DNA of 64,000 nt from Thiomicrorhabdus lithotrophica (lineage in GTDB: Bacteria; Pseudomonadota; Gammaproteobacteria; Thiomicrospirales; Thiomicrospiraceae), in NCBI RefSeq assembly GCF_029201445.1, contig NZ_CP102381.1:2452206-2516205 (forward strand). Reading direction: 5' to 3'. The notes under the pieces are model-generated. The model was not told the DNA's origin, did not search any database, and was given only the letters and a program-made list of their open reading frames with translations. Positions 45,548 through 52,736 of the stretch are shown here, in pieces. The position numbers were made by a program, and so were the translations under genes. Numbering within the stretch: position 1 is the first letter of the stretch; each line of letters opens with the position of its first letter.

Positions 45548-46189
45548 ATGACCAACCCTGCTTCAAATCATAAACAAACAACTCGTGTCCGTCGTTTGCC
45601 AGCGGATGTTCGCATCCAACAGCTACTCGACTCAGCTTTAATAGAGTTCTCTGCTAAAGGTTATACGGCTACACGCGTTGATGACATCGCTAAGAGAGCT
45701 AAACTCTCTAAAGGTGGCTTTTACACACATTTTAAAAGTAAAGAGCAGATCTTTGAAACATTGCTCGTTAAAAAGTTACGACCTATTAATCTAGATGTAG
45801 AACTGATTTTGTTGAAGTCAAATACGGCGAGCGAGCTGGCTGAACAGCTTGTAAATGAACTTTATAAGTCAATAACGGATAAGTCCAGAATGGCAATTAT
45901 TCGTTTACTTATCTCAGAGAGTGAACGGGTGCCACACATTATTAAAAAATGGAAAGTAGATTATTTAGACCAGGTAACAAAATCAATTGAAACCTTATTA
46001 AACGGATGTATTGAAAAAGGCATTTTTAAAGAAAACATTTTTTCTCGAAGCCCTTGGCTGATTCTCTCTCCCGTTGTTCATACGGTTATTATGCAATTGA
46101 TTCTTGGTTCAAAAGCTGATAATTCAATTGATGAAAGTCGTCGAGATCATAAAGTACTTATTATTCACATATTAAGTGAGAGCGTTTAA
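45548..46189 (+). CDS. TetR-family transcriptional regulator
   Basis: A 213-residue repressor predicted to control the adjacent efflux operon. The N-terminal DNA-binding domain (residues 20-68) reads IQQLLDSALIEFSAKGYTAT, VDDIAKRAKLSKGGFYTHFKSKEQIF, the standard TetR helix-turn-helix. The C-terminal half is helical and carries the ligand pocket; the ligand is unknown. It is transcribed divergently from the pump genes, with the candidate operator 145 bp upstream of its start. Confidence 0.93.
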   Translation: MTNPASNHKQTTRVRRLPADVRIQQLLDSALIEFSAKGYTATRVDDIAKRAKLSKGGFYTHFKSKEQIFETLLVKKLRPINLDVELILLKSNTASELAEQLVNELYKSITDKSRMAIIRLLISESERVPHIIKKWKVDYLDQVTKSIETLLNGCIEKGIFKENIFSRSPWLILSPVVHTVIMQLILGSKADNSIDESRRDHKVLIIHILSESV

Positions 46190-46213
46190 AATTCTGTGTC
46201 AGCCTAGTTTACT

Positions 46214-46321
46214 CTAAATATCTAGCACCTCGTCAAGTCGACCTTCGAAGTGAATGGCCAATTGAGATAAGGCGAGGTTCCAGTTCTGCACTTGCATTGT
46301 CCATTTCTTAGACGCATTCTG
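46214..46321 (-). pseudogene. IS256-family (Mutator type) transposase C-terminal remnant
   Basis: The minus strand encodes [34 protein letters not shown] and a stop. This is the characteristic C-terminal end of IS256-family transposases (SKKWTMPI...W...LA.FEGRLD). The rest of the gene is gone; an IS3-type end abuts it at 46323. It is debris and not functional. Confidence 0.75.
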
Positions 46322-46322
46322 T

Positions 46323-46395
46323 AGTGGTCAAAAAATCCCGAACGATATTTTAAGTTTTTCTTCTGTTACGGCTGGCGCTTGACCATCATTGTATG
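46323..46395 (-). mobile_element. 73-bp right-end remnant of the 35.4-36.5 kb IS3 element, inverted
   Basis: These 73 bp are, base for base as far as I can read, the reverse complement of 36408-36480, the end of the IS3-family orfB plus its terminus. The efflux/lpxR/MFS cargo (36481-46322) is thus bracketed by inverted copies of the same IS end. Confidence 0.85.
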
Positions 46396-47219
46396 TAGTG
46401 GTCAAGTAAATTTGGCCACATCGTTAGAGCAGTTTAACCAGTAAATCTGCTCTGCCTTGTTTGGTGTTTTACCACCATTAAATTGATGCGGCCTCACCTG
46501 TGAGTAATACCCCAGGATGTAATTTCCGATGTGTTCTTGCAACGCTTTTTTGTAGTTATGCTTAGGTAGCTGGCAGCTTTGTAGTCGCAATTGCTTCATC
46601 ATCTTGCCAGCACGATAACGACTGATTGGCAGTTTTCTATCAGAGGATATCTGTTCAATGGTTCTTGCACCGGCTGAGCCATTACTTTCCGCATGAATTC
46701 GCCGAACCATGGCGAGTTCTTTAACTCGCTTTGCAATCGGTCGTCTGCGACGATTTTTCCAGTATTTGAACGTGCTACGGTGAACCTGGAAGACCTTGCA
46801 AAGACGCTTGACTGAATAGCGCTCCTGAAGTTTTTTAATGACCTTCAGTTGTTCAGTGAATCCGACATCAAGAGCGCTGTAGCCTTTTTTAGAATGTCTT
46901 TTTCCTCTTCGAGGTACTTTATCCGTTTTTTGAGCTGCTGAATCTCAATCTGTTCAGGCGTTAAAGCACTGGCTTTAGGGGTTTTACCCTGTCGCTCTTC
47001 ACGCAACTGCTTAACCCATTTATTCATCGTTGATAAACCAACACCCATGGCTTCAGCGGCTTCTGCTGCCGTATAGCCCTAGTCAACGACCAATTGTGCA
47101 GATTCAAGCCTGAACTCAGCTGAAAATGTTCTTCTTGTCTTTGTCATTTTGACTCACCTTTTTGATTAGATGCATTTTAGCATCTCCACTTAGGTGGCCA
47201 ATTTCACTTTGCCACTACA
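46394..47219 (-). mobile_element. Degenerate IS3-family insertion sequence with 26-bp inverted repeats
   Basis: Ends TGTAGTGGTCAAGTAAATTT (46394 onward) and the reverse complement of 47194-47219 match in 22 of 26 positions. orfA (47148 to 46845, minus strand) carries an in-frame TAG at codon 23 (LVVD*GYTAA, where a glutamine codon is expected), and orfB (46402-46710) has lost its middle: the N-terminal part (GSAGARTIEQISSDRKL) joins directly to the C-terminal signature GYYSQVRPHQFNGGKTP, so all catalytic DDE residues are missing. It is dead. It inserted into the IS remnant to its left and disrupted an unknown gene to its right. Confidence 0.85.
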
Positions 47220-47422
47220 ATAACTGTTCAATTATTGAAGAGATAATTCACTGTAAAGATGAAGCTGGACAGAATGCTTGGATATATCTTTTAAAAAATG
47301 GAGCGAGAGTTGTTCAAAGTCTCATTACCAAAAATGAAGACGAACTAACTCTAAAAGGTACTCTCTACAACAATGATGCTTTATCGACATATGGCAAATC
47401 GTTTTTGCAAAGTCTAAACTGA
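47220..47422 (+). pseudogene. C-terminal fragment of an unknown gene cut by the IS
   Basis: After the IS end the plus strand reads NNCSIIEEIIHCKDEAGQNA, then WIYLLKNGARVVQSLITKNED and ends SFLQSLN. It resembles the tail of a small soluble protein, but I cannot name it. Any start lies inside the IS, so it is most likely a truncated pseudogene. Confidence 0.4.
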
Positions 47423-47453
47423 ATTACTTAAAGCGATAATGTAAAATCGATGC

Positions 47454-48050
47454 ATGTCATACAAAGAACCAGTAAATCAATCCTGTACCGAAATAGAAAT
47501 AAAGAAAAGTCGCTTTATCAGCTATTCACAAAAAGTCCAATCTCGAAAAGAAGCTGTTGAATTTATTGATAAGCTAAGAGAAGAATACCCTGACGCCCGC
47601 CACATTTGTTGGGGGTACTTAATTGGTGATCCAAAAAACTCAACCAACTCGGGATGCAATGATGATGGAGAACCTAGTGGAACGGCAGGGAAGCCTATAT
47701 TAGCCCAAATAAATTACAGCAATATAGGTAACGTTGTTGTTGCTGTAGTCAGATATTTTGGTGGAATACGACTAGGGGCAGGAGGGCTTGTCAGAGCTTA
47801 TCGAGAATCTGCTCAATCAGCTTTACTCGCTCTAGAAACTGAAGAATTTATTCCTCAAGAAGAAGTTATCATTGAATTACCGTTTAATGAGGAAGGTGAC
47901 ATCCGACGCTTAATTTCAAATCTTGATGGGGTTCTAATTACTTCAAAATACGATTCAATGGTAAAAATTAACGCCTTACTACCTAGTTCAAAAGTTACTG
48001 AACTTGAAGTATCTCTCGGCAATATGACCGCAAAGATTAAACAGCACTAA
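47454..48050 (+). CDS. YigZ / IMPACT family protein, intact island-borne copy
   Basis: A complete 198-residue IMPACT protein with the N-terminal domain signature EIEIKKSRFISY, the conserved DDGEPSGTAGKPIL, and VVRYFGGIRLGAGGLVRAYRESAQ. The family is linked in other organisms to translation control; the bacterial role is poorly known. It is clearly homologous to the host gene split at 34812-35135/56225-56500 but differs widely over the alignable part, so it is not a recent duplicate. Because the island destroys the host copy, this one may compensate. Its stop overlaps by 4 bp that of the convergent repeat-protein gene at 48047. Confidence 0.9.
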   Translation: MSYKEPVNQSCTEIEIKKSRFISYSQKVQSRKEAVEFIDKLREEYPDARHICWGYLIGDPKNSTNSGCNDDGEPSGTAGKPILAQINYSNIGNVVVAVVRYFGGIRLGAGGLVRAYRESAQSALLALETEEFIPQEEVIIELPFNEEGDIRRLISNLDGVLITSKYDSMVKINALLPSSKVTELEVSLGNMTAKIKQH

Positions 48051-49465
48051 TCTAAACCAAACATAAGCCTGTAAGACACCCAATCTTGGTTTTTGTAACT
48101 TTTATCAGGATTACTTGGAAGACGATTATTACCCTTTCTTAATTCTTGATAATAGCGTCGCAGACTATTAAGCTTTTCATCCTCTGATAGTTTGTAGTAC
48201 TCACCAGTACAGTAGTTTTTTGCTTCTTCGTAAGTATAAAAAACAATCGGCTCTGGCAAGCCAAACATAACCTCAAGACCAACCCAACCTTTGTGATTGT
48301 ATGTTGTACTGGGGGTACTAGGAAGACGATTATTACCCTTTCTTAATTCTCGGTAATAGCGTTGCAGACTGTTAGGTTTTTCATCCTCTGGCAGATTATT
48401 GTACTCACCAGTACAGTAATCTTTTGCCGCTTCGTAAGTATAAAGCGCTTGCAAGCCAAACATACCTCTAATACCCATCCAACCATAGTTTTTGTAACAT
48501 TGATCGGGGTTACAAGGAAGACGACTCTCACTTTTTATTAGTTCTTGATAAAAATGGTTCAGATTATTAGGTTTTTCAACATCTGACAGTTTGTTGTACT
48601 CACCAGTACAGTAGTCTTTTGCTTGTTCATAGGAGTAAAAAGCAATCGGCTCGGGCAAACCAAACATAAGCCTGTAAGACACCCAACCTTGGTTTTTGTA
48701 TATTACACTGGGAGAACTGGGAAGACGATTATTGCCCTTTCTTAGCTCTTGAAAATAGCATACTAGACTATTAGGTTTTTCATCCTTTGATAGTTTGTAG
48801 TACTCACCAGTACAGTAGTCTTTTGCTTGTTCATAGGAGTAAAAAGCAATCGGCTCTGGCAAGTCAAACATATCTCTAATACCCATCCAACCATAGTTTT
48901 TGTAACATTGACCGGGGTTACAAGGAAGACGATTCTCACCCTTTAACAGTTCTTGATAAAAATGGTTCAGATTATTAGGTTTTTCATCCTTTGATAGTTT
49001 GTAGTACTCACCAGTACAGTAGTCTTTTGCTTGTTCATAGGAGTAAAAAGCAATCGGCTCGGGCAAGCCAAACATAACTACAATACTATCCCAACCTTGG
49101 TTTTTGTACTTTTTTAAGGGCGTACAAGGAAGACGATTGTTAACCTTTCTTAGTTTTTGGTAATAGGATAGCAGATCATTAGGTTTTTCATCCACTGGTA
49201 GTTTGTTGTATTCAGCCGTACAGTAGTCTTTTGCTTCTTCGTAAGTTAAGAAATACTCTCCAAATAAAGTCGAAAATGCAAAAAAATCGACATTATCACG
49301 AAAACTCTCTATCGGGTTATCTGGAAGCCTTGGCTCATTTTCTGCAATTTCAAAGTATTTTTGTTCATAACAGACTATTTCTTGTGGATTCCAATACCAA
49401 TAATCACTTAGAAACCCTTTCGCTTCCTCGTAAGTAAAAATCTTTTTCACAACCTTTAGCGACAC
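48047..49465 (-). CDS. Integrase-repeat (INT_rpt-like) protein with tandem 68-residue units, 472 aa
   Basis: The N-terminal ~120 residues contain a diverged unit (EEAKGFLSDYWYWNPQEIVC), followed by about six near-identical 67-68-residue repeats of the type FYSYEQAKDYCTGEYYKLS, NRLPSSP..YKNQGW, MFGLPEPI. The DNA repeats are ~204 bp and so alike that the array must be recently expanded or kept uniform by recombination. The NRLPxxPxxxYKNxGWxxxxxMFGL element resembles the phage-integrase repeat unit (Pfam INT_rpt) known in integrase-linked proteins (from memory). It is the last gene of the recombinase operon, 9 bp after its paralogue. Perhaps it binds the element's DNA; function is not known. Confidence 0.75.
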   Translation of the reverse strand: MSLKVVKKIFTYEEAKGFLSDYWYWNPQEIVCYEQKYFEIAENEPRLPDNPIESFRDNVDFFAFSTLFGEYFLTYEEAKDYCTAEYNKLPVDEKPNDLLSYYQKLRKVNNRLPCTPLKKYKNQGWDSIVVMFGLPEPIAFYSYEQAKDYCTGEYYKLSKDEKPNNLNHFYQELLKGENRLPCNPGQCYKNYGWMGIRDMFDLPEPIAFYSYEQAKDYCTGEYYKLSKDEKPNSLVCYFQELRKGNNRLPSSPSVIYKNQGWVSYRLMFGLPEPIAFYSYEQAKDYCTGEYNKLSDVEKPNNLNHFYQELIKSESRLPCNPDQCYKNYGWMGIRGMFGLQALYTYEAAKDYCTGEYNNLPEDEKPNSLQRYYRELRKGNNRLPSTPSTTYNHKGWVGLEVMFGLPEPIVFYTYEEAKNYCTGEYYKLSEDEKLNSLRRYYQELRKGNNRLPSNPDKSYKNQDWVSYRLMFGLD

Positions 49466-49474
49466 AATTCCTCC

Positions 49475-50269
49475 TTACTTCACGTCAAATAAGGACTTAA
49501 ATGACTGCCATTCGTTTGTTTTTGCATAAAATGACTCTGGATGCCGTGGCAAAGTTATCTGTTCCCGATAAGTCTCTCTAAGAGAAAGGTAGTAGGCGGC
49601 TAGATTTTTAGGTTTCTGAACTTCTTTTTGGTACATATCGACGCAAAAATCTTTTGCCTCTATATAGCTAATCCATACGGGTACTTCTAAACCAAATAAA
49701 TCTTGCCAACTTTTCCATTCACCCGTCTTTCCATAATAAAGAAATGGATTTTTGGGAATTTTTTCATCTTCATGCTTGAATGACTGAAACAATTTTTGCA
49801 AATTTATAGGGTTATCTTTTTGCTTTTTGTACTTTTCAATGCAAAGGGATTTCAATTCATCTAGTGAATAATACGGTGACTTAACATTAAGTTGTTGGGT
49901 ATTAAAAAATTCTGCCCAATTAGTCCAATCTTCACGATAAGCAACATATGGTGCGGAGGGAAGTCTTGACTCGTCTTTTCGCAATGATGCATAAAAGCCT
50001 TGCAAGTCTTCATGACTAGAAAGGTTTGAGTATTTTTCAGAGCAAAACTTTTTCGCCTCTTCAAAGGTAAAGTGCTCTTCCCCAAAAACACTAGAAAACG
50101 CAAAAAATTCAATGTCATTTCGATAAAAACTAACTGGATCTTTTGGTAATCTTAAATCGACTTTAGCAAGTTCAAAATACTTTTGTTTGAAGCATACAAT
50201 TTCTTGGGGATTGAACCACCAATAATCAGTCAGGTAAGTTTTTGCCTCTTCATAAGAATAATGTTTCAC
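49475..50269 (-). CDS. Integrase-repeat (INT_rpt-like) paralogue, 264 aa
   Basis: Shares its first ~75 residues with the neighbouring 472-residue protein (SYEEAKTYLTDYWWFNPQEI, then RLPKDPVSFYR and FFAFSSVFGEEHFT) and continues with three to four diverged repeats (RLPSAPYVAYREDWTNWAEF, IPKNPFLYYGKTGEWKSWQDLF, LPRHPESFYAKTNEWQSFKSLF). Unlike the neighbour its repeats are not alike in DNA, so this is probably the older copy. The start codon overlaps the stop of the small coiled-coil gene upstream (TAATG), indicating coupled translation with the recombination genes. Confidence 0.75.
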   Translation of the reverse strand: MKHYSYEEAKTYLTDYWWFNPQEIVCFKQKYFELAKVDLRLPKDPVSFYRNDIEFFAFSSVFGEEHFTFEEAKKFCSEKYSNLSSHEDLQGFYASLRKDESRLPSAPYVAYREDWTNWAEFFNTQQLNVKSPYYSLDELKSLCIEKYKKQKDNPINLQKLFQSFKHEDEKIPKNPFLYYGKTGEWKSWQDLFGLEVPVWISYIEAKDFCVDMYQKEVQKPKNLAAYYLSLRETYREQITLPRHPESFYAKTNEWQSFKSLFDVK

Positions 50270-50718
50270 TAAACGCTCTTAGGCTGCATTTTTTCCATTA
50301 AATTTTTAATCCGGTTATTAGCACTATGCAGATCGTCTTTACAGCTTGCTAAATCGTCTTCTAATTCATTGATTTCATGAAGTAGATTAACAATAACTTC
50401 TGTTTGTTTTTCGATTTTTTGCTTTAACTCTTCTTCACTTTTTTCCAGATCTGCTATGCGCTCTTCTTTTTGTTTTACCGTTTCTCTAAATTCAATCTTC
50501 TTACTTTTTGAAGCAGTTAAAATACCCGATTTTCTATCTGACTCGGCTTGCTGAATCGCTTCGCATAACTCTGGATGCCTAATAGGTCGAATTGCACCAG
50601 GTTTTTTTCCAGCTTCAGCTCCTACAGTTTCTCTGGTAATCCTTTTTTTACTGCCTTCTTTCTCAGCGCGTTTCAACCGCTTTAAAGCTGAATAACATTC
50701 TTTTTCAAACTTTGTCAT
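50269..50718 (-). CDS. Small coiled-coil recombination accessory protein (SRAP / GmtX-like)
   Basis: 149 residues: a basic N-terminal half with a possible helix-turn-helix (KRITRETVGAEAGKKPGAI, RHPELCEAIQQAESDRKS) and a long coiled coil (about residues 80-145, rich in Glu, Lys and Leu). Its stop/start overlaps (ATGA with intB, TAATG with the next gene) put it fourth in the operon. This is the position of the SE-associated recombination auxiliary protein gene (srap); the assignment rests on position, size and general features, not on detectable motifs. Confidence 0.6.
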   Translation of the reverse strand: MTKFEKECYSALKRLKRAEKEGSKKRITRETVGAEAGKKPGAIRPIRHPELCEAIQQAESDRKSGILTASKSKKIEFRETVKQKEERIADLEKSEEELKQKIEKQTEVIVNLLHEINELEDDLASCKDDLHSANNRIKNLMEKMQPKSV

Positions 50719-52736
50719 ATTTCGCTTACCTCTGCCATATGAACCTCTCTTAACTGCTTAAGTTCATCAATTTGCTTTTCTCTCCACTTATGTTGCCGGG
50801 TGTTTACTGGAATATCACTGAGAGAAATTTCATAAATGTGAATGGTTTTATCCATCTTAGATATTTTGTGGTATGCCTTGTCACAATTCTTGCAATGAGA
50901 GGTATCCGTAAGCGCAAATGGACGATAATCACAATTTCCAGTCTCACCACAACCGCCTAAAGCTGTTTCGCTCCAAGCAAGTTCGCCACGCTCAACCATT
51001 TTTTGAGTTTCAGTGGTGTCCTGGTTCAATACAATACTTTTCAAATTTGGGTTTTTATCTAAATGACGCCCCATACCTCCAAAAATCTTTTCATCTGAAG
51101 CCACAAATTTATGAAGCGCAATTGCCGTAGATGCTGATTTTGCCTCTTTGCACTCCTTGGCAAAAGAATTTGATTTATCAATGATATTACTGGCAGCACA
51201 TGAACCACCTGAGTAATATAATGTCATTGCTTCACCTATATGTCTCAGCTGTCTTCTGAGGCTTGGAATGCTTACTGCTCCAGAGGCCATTGCATAGATT
51301 GCGAGCGTTCGCCTAAATTGATGTGCCGTAAACCACCATGAACTGCCTGCTGCCAAATCATCTCTATCTAAATCAATACTTGGATCGATTCGAATCAACT
51401 CAACTCTATCATCTTCATTGATTGTTGCCTCTGAGAGTTCCATGTCTTGAAAAACTGTATTTACTTGTAGCGTACCGTACCCTTTACCATCTTCTCTGCA
51501 GAGTTTGCGAGATACAAACAGCAGCCGCTCTTCTTCGGGTTTTTCTACATATCGAGCATTAACTGAAGTTTCGTGAATGAAATTAGAAATTTCTTTAGCA
51601 ATGTTAAATGCCTTTTCCCCAACCTCATTCGTTACCCAAAACTCTACATCTTCATCTGTAATGGCGCCTTTTTGAACCTCACCATACAAAAGAGGATAAG
51701 TTTTTTTACCAACCTTATGAATCTGAAGGGCATTGGTCGTTAAAAACGCAATATCTCTTAATCGGCCACCCGAATAAGCAACTAAAGCTCTAAAACATAT
51801 TCTTTGCAGTTCCGTTAAATACGGAAATAAACCGCGAATACTTTTTGTTGAAAGCTTCGAATCTAATCTTTTAATAAGATTTTGAAGTGTTGGTGAGCTC
51901 TCATCCTCGACTCCTAAATCAAAGCCTCTAGGAAGCCTCTTCCAATTATTTTCTTTTAAAAGTTTTCGATAGTTCTCTGTCGTATGAAAAACCCTTTTTT
52001 GCCGGTCTCTACTAATACCATATAGTGGATTTGCAAAATATTTCTTCAACTCTAGAAAAATTTTACTTAGCAATTTTTGATCGATTGACTCCACATCAGC
52101 TTGAATCTTGTTTAAGGACATCAAATATAGTCTTTCTGGGATCGGAAGAGTTGGTTTTTTATCAGTCTCAAGTTCTTTGTATTTTTCTAAAATAAAGGTT
52201 TGAAATGCTTTTTTGACATTGACCAACTTAACCAATTGATTGAACTGATGACTTCTAAAAAAAACATATGAATCAGTTAAGTGTTTCAATCCTGTACAGA
52301 CTCTAAAAGTCATAATTTCTTCTAAAAAATGGTTATATTTTCCCGAAAATACCTCTCTGAAATCTAAATCATGCTCAATTACCATCTCTGCCACAGCTCT
52401 CAATGCAAAGTTAAGAGTCCGCTGCCGATTAAAGCCGTTTTTCACCTTTGCCTGACCAACAGAAGGAGTATGAAGTAACGCAAATTGGATTGCTTTTAGC
52501 GTGTCTGTGATTGAATTTGTTGAGTCGCAGTCAAAGTCAAAATGTAATAGTAAATTTTCTTTTTTAGACTCAAATATCCAAATATTGTCACCATATCGAG
52601 ACAGAACTTTTCCATCCTCATCCAGTGAAATTATAGTGTTACTATCAACCTGAAATAAGCCAAAGGAATCAAAGGTAGCTTCAACCTCTGGCATCCCTTT
52701 GATTTGTGGTAAAATGGGGGCTTTTAGCTTAGCCAT
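50715..52736 (-). CDS. Tyrosine recombinase IntB-like (GmtZ-like), 673 aa
   Basis: The C-terminal half carries a full tyrosine-recombinase catalytic set: Arg in AYSGGRLRDIAFL (about residue 328), HQFRRTLAIY (H-x-x-R, about 478), LRHIGEAMTLYYSGG (His and the candidate nucleophilic Tyr). The N-terminal ~300 residues probably bind the DNA core. After the catalytic domain follows a cysteine-rich segment, CGETGNCDYRPFALTDTSHC then KNCDK, a likely zinc site, and a coiled tail. It overlaps tfp by 13 bp and the small coiled-coil gene by 4 bp. Confidence 0.8.
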   Translation of the reverse strand: MAKLKAPILPQIKGMPEVEATFDSFGLFQVDSNTIISLDEDGKVLSRYGDNIWIFESKKENLLLHFDFDCDSTNSITDTLKAIQFALLHTPSVGQAKVKNGFNRQRTLNFALRAVAEMVIEHDLDFREVFSGKYNHFLEEIMTFRVCTGLKHLTDSYVFFRSHQFNQLVKLVNVKKAFQTFILEKYKELETDKKPTLPIPERLYLMSLNKIQADVESIDQKLLSKIFLELKKYFANPLYGISRDRQKRVFHTTENYRKLLKENNWKRLPRGFDLGVEDESSPTLQNLIKRLDSKLSTKSIRGLFPYLTELQRICFRALVAYSGGRLRDIAFLTTNALQIHKVGKKTYPLLYGEVQKGAITDEDVEFWVTNEVGEKAFNIAKEISNFIHETSVNARYVEKPEEERLLFVSRKLCREDGKGYGTLQVNTVFQDMELSEATINEDDRVELIRIDPSIDLDRDDLAAGSSWWFTAHQFRRTLAIYAMASGAVSIPSLRRQLRHIGEAMTLYYSGGSCAASNIIDKSNSFAKECKEAKSASTAIALHKFVASDEKIFGGMGRHLDKNPNLKSIVLNQDTTETQKMVERGELAWSETALGGCGETGNCDYRPFALTDTSHCKNCDKAYHKISKMDKTIHIYEISLSDIPVNTRQHKWREKQIDELKQLREVHMAEVSEI

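Noticed and set aside
49231..49437. Plus-strand frame opposite the repeat protein
   Set aside because: It lies antisense to the coding repeat gene and has no features of its own.
48047..49465. Regular ~204-bp direct repeats as a CRISPR array or minisatellite
   Set aside because: The repeats are too long, contiguous and in frame with a 472-codon gene; they code for a protein repeat.
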